Shown in pieces: positions 30,301 to 31,455 of a stretch of 31,455 nucleotides of DNA. Positions within the stretch are counted from its first letter, which is position 1, and each line of letters opens with the position of its first letter. The DNA comes from Cymbomonas tetramitiformis. Its lineage: Eukaryota; Chlorophyta; Pyramimonadophyceae; Pyramimonadales; Pyramimonadaceae. The stretch is taken from the NCBI GenBank assembly GCA_001247695.2, contig LGRX02034891.1:1-31455 (forward strand). The letters run 5' to 3'. Under the pieces are notes generated by a model. It saw nothing but the letters and a program-made list of their open reading frames with translations. It was not told the DNA's origin and ran no database searches. The translations under genes and the position numbers were made by a program.

Positions 30301-31455
30301 ATGTCTCTCGCTGCGTCACTGCCGCCTCTGATGGTTCCCTTTTGATAGTGATGACGGGGGGTGGTGGGGGGTCTGGCAGTGCACGCGCCTTGTATGTCTC
30401 TCGCTGCGTCACCGTGGCCTGAAGGTTCCCTTTGATGGTGATGACTGGGGGGGTGACATCCTCGGGCTCGTCCTCGTACGTCACCACCTCCGTTTCATAC
30501 ACCAGCTCTTGAACCTGGACCATGGGTGGTGGCGGCGGCTTGTGGGGTGGCGTTGGCCAAGGCGGTGGAGGATGTATACTGATGTACGGCGCTGGCGGTA
30601 GTGGTGGGCTGCATCACTTCCCCCGCCGTGTTTAATTAATTGATGTTAGGGGGCAGCAGTTTGCAAATAGACTGAGCGAGGTGAGTGAGAGGGGCAGCGC
30701 GCATCAGGGCTGCAGCAGATAGTTCGTCCAAGAAGCGGCGCAAGGTGCCAGGCGCGGTGAACGCAGGCGAGTCACCCCAGGGGGCTGAGGAGGACCCACC
30801 TGAGAGGCAGCGGAGGGGAAGAGGGTGGTGGCGGACAAGGTGGAGGAGGCCGAGGGGGTGGCGGAAGTGGGGGCGGCGCAGAAGGTGGGGGAGGAAAGGG
30901 CGGAGGACAGGGTGGGGGATAACGAGGGGGCAACGGTGGCGACGGTGGAGAGTCGAGAGTGAGGACGGAGACTTCGCCAGCGGCAATCTCCCCCACGGCA
31001 TCGAATGCGTCACTGGTGAAGATGGTGGCGGCAGAATTCGTCAGAGTCTCTGCGAAGCTGGAGGAAGCCGCCGCCGCATCGGTGCTCTCGAAGACGGTGA
31101 CGAAATTGACAACCACACTCCCTGCCACGACGCTCGTGATGGAGACAGTGGCCCCCGCACCAGCTGCTGCCTCCATGTCCGCCTGGAAACCACCGACCAC
31201 GAATGATGGCGTCATCAGGCGAATGATGGCATCATCAGGCGAGCAGTCCAGCGTGAGAAGGAGGAAGAAGAGGCGGATCCGCCTAACATGGGCTCAGGAG
31301 GGCGAGGAGGACCAGGCAAAAGGTGAGCGCATCTCACCACAAAGGAGGTTTGCATCGTGTCGTCGAAGTCTGCTACTTCGATTCCGGTGAATGCCACGTT
31401 GGCACTCACTTGCACAGAGGGTGGCGGGAACGGTGGCAATGGAGGGGGAGGCAAA
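9183..31455 (-). CDS. Giant Ig-module polycystin-type cation channel (5' end outside window)
   Basis: One spliced gene of 29 resolved exons, read on the minus strand: 31338-31455 (partial), 30800-31182, 30389-30608, 29724-29894, 29227-29529, 27115-27198, 26546-26755, 25374-25561, 22404-22479, 21964-22204, 21316-21662, 21042-21191, 20630-20711, 19623-19723, 19012-19293, 18456-18626, 18198-18257, 17720-17887, 17521-17673, 16712-16979, 16034-16168, 15654-15856, 14323-14534, 12058-12109, 11712-11883, 11200-11419, 10388-10553, 9671-9952 and 9183-9392. All splice phases agree and ~1,808 residues result. The C-terminal third is a polycystin (PKD/TRPP) channel with TOP domain, S2-S6 and pore. The rest is a modular ectodomain. 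Polycystins are non-selective, Ca-permeable channels, often ciliary; mechanosensing or adhesion here is inference. Least certain are the ends of 29227-29529, 18198-18257 and the two GC donors. Confidence 0.85.
9425..9565. repeat. 18-bp minisatellite in the last intron
   Basis: About seven to eight copies of TGATGACAATGCGCTTCC, with CGTCC / AACCC variants, lie between exons 28 and 29. Confidence 0.93.
9671..9952 (-). CDS. Exon 28: S4-S5, pore helix and filter
   Basis: Acceptor CTGCAG|ATGTAC, donor CTGGAG|GTGTGA, 94 codons, phase 0-0. Y-L-L-G-L-D-F-F-R-R-V-R-F-H-P-R-L is the S4/S4-S5 linker. M-D-L-F-N-F-F-I-V-V-G-I-T-T-V-A is S5. C-F-L-L-I-T-S-G-D-S-E is the pore helix and filter, with S-G-D where PKD2 has L-G-D. 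Confidence 0.92.
10388..10553 (-). CDS. Exon 27: S3-S4 loop and start of S4
   Basis: Acceptor GCAACAG|CACGGA, donor GTCCAG|GTGCTC. Encodes A-Y-R-W-K-L-E-D-D-E-R-G, the W-x-L-x-D-D loop found in algal and animal polycystins. C-T-A-F-S-L-M-C-C-V-Q then starts S4. Confidence 0.86.
11200..11419 (-). CDS. Exon 26: S2 and S3 of the channel
   Basis: Acceptor GCACAG|CGTGGA, donor GGGCTC|GTGCAT. W-I-F-I-A-V-G-V-V-S-V-Q-F-Y-K-F completes S2. M-V-Q-A-A-W-I-A-I-C-V-L-Q-Y-L-Y-V is S3. Confidence 0.85.
11712..11883 (-). CDS. Exon 25: end of TOP domain, start of S2
   Basis: Acceptor GTGCAG|GCGGTG, donor CTTCG|GTGCGG in phase 1. Encodes V-E-M-L-T-W-N-S-D-Q and V-R-F-E-T-K-Q-G-G-V-V. These match the polycystin signature (V-x-N-x-N-L-F...V-x-F...GG-V). 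Then Y-F-E-T-A-V-I-F starts S2. Confidence 0.9.
12058..12109 (-). CDS. Exon 24: polycystin (TOP) domain, 52-base exon
   Basis: Acceptor GCGCGCAG|GCTGCT, donor AGCAAG|GTAATG. Encodes L-L-G-Y-M-L-Y-G-Q-Y-F-L-E-E-T-S-K, the segment expected just before the T-x-N strand. This acceptor was chosen because an earlier one (GACGTAG) breaks phase. Confidence 0.82.
12225..14145. repeat. 33-bp minisatellite, ~37 near-perfect copies plus decayed copies
   Basis: The unit GGTGCGCAAGCCGGGGGTCA plus GAACACTGCACCC repeats almost without change from about 12,232 to 13,470. It then decays, with shortened GGTGCGCAAGC / GGTCA units, to about 14,145. Variation is mainly A/G and C/G changes at a few positions. Because 33 is a multiple of three, every frame on both strands is open for hundreds of codons; none is a gene. 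It fills the 2.2-kb intron that splits the TOP domain. Confidence 0.96.
14323..14534 (-). CDS. Exon 23: polycystin (TOP) domain, middle
   Basis: Acceptor ATTCAG|GTGCTG; donor CATCCG|GTGCCC in phase 2. Encodes D-G-D-V-L-D-S-M-D-E-F-Y, an aromatic/Pro-rich stretch N-V-Y-P-V-F-F-D-Q-Y and A-I-Q-N-I-R. Fits the domain between the Cys pair and the final strands. Confidence 0.84.
15545..15650. repeat. 33-bp minisatellite at a donor site
   Basis: Three copies of GATAAGGTGGGGTGGCATGG plus a 13-base tail, directly next to the donor of exon 22. A separate 23-base repeat (CTTCTCCTCCTTG-GCCTCA, three copies) lies at about 15187-15258. The rest of 14535-15653 shows nothing else. Confidence 0.9.
15654..15856 (-). 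CDS. Exon 22: polycystin (TOP) domain, first part
   Basis: Acceptor GCTCAG|GTGGAG, donor GACCCG|GTATGA. Encodes Y-V-A-R-V-N-R-V-V-N-G-V-L-V, matching the start of the polycystin extracellular domain. It also has C-x11-C (C-E-D-R-F...M-T-C-F), equivalent to the conserved disulfide pair of that domain, and H-P-A-P-F-G-K-D-P. Confidence 0.88.
16034..16168 (-). CDS. Exon 21: GGRRRLQ end of module 3 and acidic linker
   Basis: Acceptor TGCCAG|AATCTC, donor TAGGCC|GTGAGA, 45 codons net. Encodes E-S-L-G-G-R-R-R-L-Q-G-R, a Gly-rich segment, then K-D-E-D-D-E-D-K-N-E-E-N. The frame is open further upstream through a poly-proline stretch (about 16205-16300, a (GGC)n run on the plus strand), so an alternative, longer exon is possible. 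No hydrophobic segment is present. Confidence 0.78.
16525..16545. repeat. Two plant-type telomere-like units
   Basis: AAACCCTAAACCCT lies within the intron between exons 20 and 21. This is two units of the plant/algal TTTAGGG repeat on the opposite strand. Two units can arise by chance, so no telomere is claimed. Confidence 0.4.
16712..16979 (-). CDS. Exon 20: alpha/beta stalk module 3
   Basis: Acceptor TGTCAG|ATAATG; donor TTTACG|GTGCGC in phase 1. A helix (I-V-S-S-A-L-A-Q-A-E-L-E-R-T-Q-Q) and L-L-G-D-D-L-S-A-L are followed by S-E-E-E-I-R-A-T-C-N-V-P and M-E-Y-H-F-S-V-S-L-Y. The layout resembles exon 15. Confidence 0.82.
17040..17250. repeat. Two adjacent minisatellites (30 and 24 bp)
   Basis: Two 30-base copies of ATCTAGGAGAGCCCTC-GATCCTGGGTT lie at about 17062-17121. 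Four 24-base copies of CCCCGCATCTCGGGTATGAC lie at about 17153-17242. Both are in the intron between exons 19 and 20. Confidence 0.9.
17521..17673 (-). CDS. Exon 19: stalk exon before module 3
   Basis: Acceptor CTTCAG|TCCTTG, donor GACAAG|GTGCAC, 51 codons, phase 0-0. Encodes L-R-L-D-P-G-F-S-P-M-A-F-E-F-F-S-S-L-L and ends A-S-L-R-F-D-K. Confidence 0.76.
17720..17887 (-). CDS. Exon 18: acidic helical stalk
   Basis: Acceptor GCTCAG|GTTACG, donor CTCGAG|GTGCGG, 56 codons, phase 0-0. Encodes A-A-V-D-Y-E-A-G-I-S-S-M-L-W and A-M-A-E-T-L-A-L-T-L-E-V-L-P. The Ala/Leu/Glu content predicts a helix. Confidence 0.78.
17990..18180. repeat. Imperfect CTCTCCTCTGGGTGCCTCCC minisatellite
   Basis: Degenerate 15-20-base CT/GGGTG units occur in many copies within the intron after exon 17. 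All frames are open by repetition only. Confidence 0.85.
18198..18257 (-). CDS. Exon 17: short stalk exon
   Basis: Acceptor GTGGCAG|CGCATG, donor TGCGTG|GTGGCT, 20 codons, phase 0-0. It encodes R-V-G-V-Y-V-D-S-E-A-R-D-A-P-G-C-C. A donor three bases earlier would also fit. It joins in frame to V-T-A-A-V-D-Y in the next exon. Confidence 0.65.
18240..18380. repeat. 40-bp minisatellite abutting a splice acceptor
   Basis: Three copies with CCACGTGGCA at 18261, 18301 and 18341, spaced 40 bases, sharing CTGCACGGTCTCT. The array touches the acceptor of the 18198-18257 exon and may have spread from it. Confidence 0.85.
18456..18626 (-). CDS. Exon 16: Ala/Ser-rich helical stalk
   Basis: Acceptor GGGGCAG|AGTTCG, donor GAGCAG|GTGCGT, 57 codons, phase 0-0. 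It starts S-S-G-D-T-P-L-A-A-R-M-Q-D-L and is rich in Ala, Ser, Thr and Glu (A-V-E-A-V-A-A-V-A-Q-E-Q). Likely an extracellular helix; no family recognised. Confidence 0.75.
19012..19293 (-). CDS. Exon 15: alpha/beta stalk module 2, ends in GGRRLQQ
   Basis: Acceptor GGCGCAG|GTCAAC, donor CAGCAG|GTGCCC, 94 codons, phase 0-0. An Ala-rich helix (E-A-Q-T-T-A-A-L-L-L-N-S-S) leads to A-P-A-D-V-L-I-T-G-A-T-A, Y-Y-D-V-A-V-Q-F-S-V-S and S-G-G-R-R-L-Q-Q. The pattern matches modules 1 and 3. The arginine-rich end might be a processing site, which is inference. Confidence 0.83.
19305..19550. repeat. 45-bp minisatellite in an intron
   Basis: About five copies of a 45-base unit (GCTCCCCGAGCATCACCCCG plus AGACGTGCTGGCCTCTCCCC...), two with short deletions. 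It lies immediately upstream of the acceptor of the 19012-19293 exon. Confidence 0.92.
19623..19723 (-). CDS. Exon 14: last strands of Ig-like module 5
   Basis: Acceptor GCGCAG|GAACAT, donor ACTACG|GTACAG. It encodes T-Y-T-Y-T-Y-S-A-T-D-A-A-R-N and T-T-T-L-T-V-N-V-A-E-Q. This is a near-perfect family signature, and it ends in phase 0. Confidence 0.86.
19845..20560. repeat. ~200-bp intronic tandem repeat, four copies
   Basis: Copies begin near 19853, 20052 (truncated), 20161 and 20404. They share CTTATCCTTG, ACTCCTTTGGCACC, GAAGACCGGCTGCAC, CACGCCGGGGATCAAAGGAT, TTCGGGACA-TTATCCGGA and CTCCGGAGCTCACTAGTGAA. (TG)n tracts lie between copies. The array lies in the intron between exons 13 and 14, and the long plus-strand frames across it are not genes. 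Confidence 0.88.
20630..20711 (-). CDS. Exon 13: Cys-rich middle of Ig-like module 5
   Basis: Acceptor GGCGCAG|GTGGCA. It encodes T-T-P-C-A-T-T-S-C-T-K-C and ends Y-L-G-T-C-F-P-G. Frame and family logic (P-G-T-Y-T-Y-T-Y-S-A-T-D) require it to end in phase 1 at TTCCCAG|GCAGAG, a GC-AG intron. No GT donor in the needed phase was found. Confidence 0.72.
21042..21191 (-). CDS. Exon 12: Ig-like module 5, first half
   Basis: Acceptor CCGCAG|GTGGAC, donor CTGACG|GTGAGG, 50 codons, phase 0-0. It encodes V-D-L-L-G-A-S-E-V-I-V-T-Y and C-Y-A-T-A-W-D-A-V-D-G-D-L-S. Joined to the previous exon it gives D-V-T-P-P-E-V-D-L-L-G, a classic module start. Confidence 0.84.
21316..21662 (-). CDS. Exon 11: end of Ig module 4, Cys linker, start of Ig module 5
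   Basis: Acceptor GGACAG|GTGTGA, donor CCCGAG|GTGCCC, phase 0 at the end. It carries D-D-G-V-N-I-T, then C-P-P-S-S-C-L-D-L-G-C-P-G-H-E-L, F-M-V-F-D-D-A-I-P-A-Q-N-A-S-V-T-R and the linker C-E-S-D-E-V-L-C-G-D-L-S-C. It ends in D-V-T-P-P-E, the start of module 5. Confidence 0.84.
21964..22204 (-). CDS. Exon 10: Cys linker and start of Ig-like module 4
   Basis: Acceptor GTTACAG|GCAGTC; donor ACCCAG|GTGACC in phase 1. It encodes C-P-I-G-D-V-L-C-D-D-K-L-T-C and a fourth Cys, then an acidic spacer, D-P-P-P-T-I-S-L-N, D-P-W-V-L-C and D-A-L-C-D-P-G. The linker repeats the C-...-L-C-x-D-...-C pattern of exons 5, 7 and 11. Confidence 0.82.
22404..22479 (-). CDS. Exon 9: last strands of Ig-like module 3
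   Basis: A 76-base exon between AGCAG|AACTTA and GTCAAG|GTATAT encodes T-Y-T-I-E-Y-S-V-Y-D-S-D-G and A-R-N-V-T-V-K. It is too short to stand out as an open frame but fits the module and both splice phases. It lies 2.9 kb from the previous exon. Confidence 0.8.
22600..24800. other. AT-rich block inside a 2.9-kb intron, bounded by a direct repeat
   Basis: A 26-base direct repeat (GGCGCGCTCATGCTAAAAAT followed by AGGCGT) occurs at 22647-22672 and 24759-24784, with the first part repeated again near 24796. Between them composition falls to AT-rich sequence unlike the flanking introns. A near-duplicate of CCCAACAGTTCCG plus a G-run recurs at about 23699-23730 and 23958-23985. This looks like an inserted element, but no transposase or long ORF was found. 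Confidence 0.5.
25374..25561 (-). CDS. Exon 8: middle of Ig-like module 3
   Basis: Acceptor GCACAG|TTCCGT; donor TTGCGG|GTCCGC in phase 2. It carries Y-T-K-C, D-R-G-A-T-A-T-D-P-E-D-G-N-L and K-K-G-V-E-G-C. The chosen donor makes the next junction read I-A-G-T-Y-T-I-E-Y-S-V-Y-D, which fits the family. A downstream GTACCT donor would break frame. Confidence 0.8.
26546..26755 (-). CDS. Exon 7: end of Ig module 2, Cys linker, start of Ig module 3
   Basis: Acceptor CTCAG|GATGCC, donor GAGCAG|GTTGCG, 70 codons, phase 0-0. It starts D-A-A-G-N-P-A-P-T-V-R-R-R-V-Y-V and has a linker with C-G-A-E-E-F-P-C-V-D-G-S-C and a fourth Cys. The linker resembles the first half of an LDL-receptor class A repeat. 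It then opens module 3 with V-P-V-I-T-M-V-G-S. Confidence 0.83.
27115..27198 (-). CDS. Exon 6: middle of Ig-like module 2
   Basis: Acceptor GCCTCAG|GTGGCG, donor GTCCAG|GTGCGT, 28 codons, phase 0-0. It encodes D-G-F-S-T-V-D-T-S-V-I-T-P and P-Y-V-I-T-Y-D-V-Q. Joined to the next exon it gives the diagnostic T-Y-D-V-Q-D-A-A-G-N. An earlier acceptor (TATCAG|CTGGGG, near 27228) is also possible. Confidence 0.78.
27745..27988. mobile_element. MITE-like long hairpin in an intron
   Basis: The left arm (about 27745-27850) and right arm (about 27880-27988) are inverted copies with few mismatches. Marker pairs include ATATGACTGTAACGGGCTCG (left) against CGAGCCCTTTACAGTCATAT (right), and GACCAATATA against TATTGGCCAA. 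The loop is ~30-40 bases, AT-rich. This fits a small non-autonomous DNA transposon or a hairpin RNA source. Target duplications were not identified. Confidence 0.75.
27989..29226. other. Intron remainder without a resolved exon
   Basis: The rest of the 2-kb intron between exons 5 and 6 holds competing open frames on both strands (about 28,033-28,690 and 28,711-29,080). One minus-strand frame near 28,250 is hydrophobic, but none has matching splice sites and phase for the channel gene. I do not call a gene. Confidence 0.45.
29227..29529 (-). CDS. Exon 5: four-Cys linker and start of Ig-like module 2
   Basis: Acceptor GTAGCAG|GTTACG, phase 0. The exon begins V-T-V-V-S-P-C, has cysteines at P-S-Y-L-C-E-N-I-D-T-C-A-S-C and T-C-M-C-F, and then D-V-T-P-P-V-L-E-L-L. 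It ends E-E-P-G-Y-H-A-Y-D-L at a GTGGAG donor, which keeps phase 0. An alternative donor (CCCGG|GTACCA) with an earlier acceptor for the next exon also keeps frame, so the last ten residues are uncertain. Confidence 0.75.
29724..29894 (-). CDS. Exon 4: end of Ig-like module 1
   Basis: Acceptor GTGCAG|GATGAC, donor CGCGAG|GTACGC, phase 0-0, 57 codons. It carries D-G-A-T-A-I-D-A-V-D-G, G-I-D-L-V-D-T-S-V-P-T and I-T-Y-S-A-S-D-A-A-F-N-S-A-S-V-T-R-E. This is the textbook second half of a DUF5011/HYR Ig-like domain (ITYSATDAAGNSA...). The exon falls on module boundaries. Confidence 0.85.
30080..30455. repeat. ~92-98-bp tandem duplication of an exon end plus its splice donor
   Basis: Four copies lie in tandem, marked by TGATGACGGGGG-like sequence near 30160, 30255, 30345 and 30437. 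On the minus strand each holds the coding segment beginning V-I-T-I-K plus the first ~35 bases of intron. Three of the four retain AAGGCGCGT at the donor position; the third, in minus-strand order, is altered. The extra copies are intronic in the model used here. The frame drifts in the last copies, so they are not all translated. Confidence 0.85.
30389..30608 (-). CDS. Exon 3: Pro-rich linker and start of Ig-like module 1
   Basis: Phase 2 from the previous exon is completed by the first base after GATGCAG. A second Pro-rich stretch (W-P-T-P-P-H-K-P-P-P-P-P) leads into D-V-T-P-P-V-I-T-I-K-G-N, the hallmark first strand of DUF5011/HYR-type Ig-like domains, and ends Q-R-E-T-Y-K. The frame demands joining to D-D-G-A-T-A-I-D-A-V-D-G in the next exon, exactly as in this family. 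That puts the donor at CAAG|GCGCGT, an apparent GC-AG intron. The exon end lies inside a four-copy tandem duplication. Confidence 0.78.
30800..31182 (-). CDS. Exon 2: alpha/beta stalk module 1 and long Pro-rich linker
   Basis: Acceptor TTTCCAG|GCGGAC, donor CTCAG|GTGGGT, leaving phase 2. Residues ~40-100 of the partial protein carry V-S-I-T-S-V-V-A-G-S-V-V-V-N-F-V, then an Ala-rich helix, then G-E-V-S-V-L-T. That is a strand-helix-strand pattern resembling SEA-like or regulatory alpha/beta modules of algal surface proteins. About 45 residues of P-P-S-P-P / P-P-P-P repeats follow. The module resembles exons 19012-19293 and 16712-16979. No family name is assigned. Confidence 0.75.
31338..31455 (-). 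CDS. Exon 1 (partial): Pro-rich linker and start of stalk module 1
   Basis: The exon encodes P-P-P-P-L-P-P-F-P-P-P-S then N-V-A-F-T-G-I-E-V-A-D-F and ends in phase 0 at TTTGTG|GTGAGA. It continues beyond the window edge. Pherophorin-like poly-proline linkers are common in extracellular proteins of green algae. The following strand starts the module completed in the next exon. Confidence 0.75.

Overview
The window looks like nuclear DNA from a green alga with large, intron-rich genes. The evidence is spliced genes with short exons, GT-AG introns full of minisatellites, GC-rich coding DNA, Pro-rich extracellular linkers, and a polycystin channel carrying Ig-like modules. A prasinophyte of the Pyramimonadales type would fit, but this is inference from gene style and no taxon was confirmed. 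Nothing bacterial, plasmid-like or phage-like is present, and I see no rRNA, tRNA or CRISPR.

Bases 1-2,985 are satellite DNA. They hold about 14 copies of a ~60-bp unit built on a long perfect palindrome, then a ~60-65-bp array, then a T-rich array. Bases ~3,029-6,574 (+) carry a spliced, probably frame-damaged gene with two candidate zinc-binding motifs, possibly transposon-derived. Bases 6,575-7,276 are featureless. Bases ~7,277-9,056 (-) carry pieces of a second spliced gene that I do not recognise.

The main content is one very large minus-strand gene running from beyond 31,455 down to its stop codon at 9,183. I resolved 29 exons whose phases agree at every junction, giving ~1,808 residues, with the 5' end outside the window. 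In order the protein has: a Pro-rich linker; an alpha/beta stalk module; a second Pro-rich linker; five Ig-like (DUF5011/HYR-type) modules separated by short four-cysteine linkers; a second stalk module; a helical Ala-rich stalk; a third stalk module ending, like the second, in a GGRR-LQ motif; the extracellular polycystin (TOP) domain with its conserved cysteine pair; membrane segments S2-S6 with an S-G-D pore filter; and a short cytosolic tail. No S1 segment was found, which would fit an entirely extracellular front end and five membrane spans.

Many introns of this gene hold their own minisatellites (18, 23, 24, 30, 33, 40, 45, ~92 and ~200 bp). The most striking are a ~1.9-kb array of 33-bp units inside the TOP-domain coding region, a four-copy array that duplicates an exon end with its splice donor at 30.1-30.45 kb, a ~240-bp hairpin element at 27.75-27.99 kb, and an AT-rich 2.1-kb block bounded by a 26-bp direct repeat at 22.65-24.78 kb.
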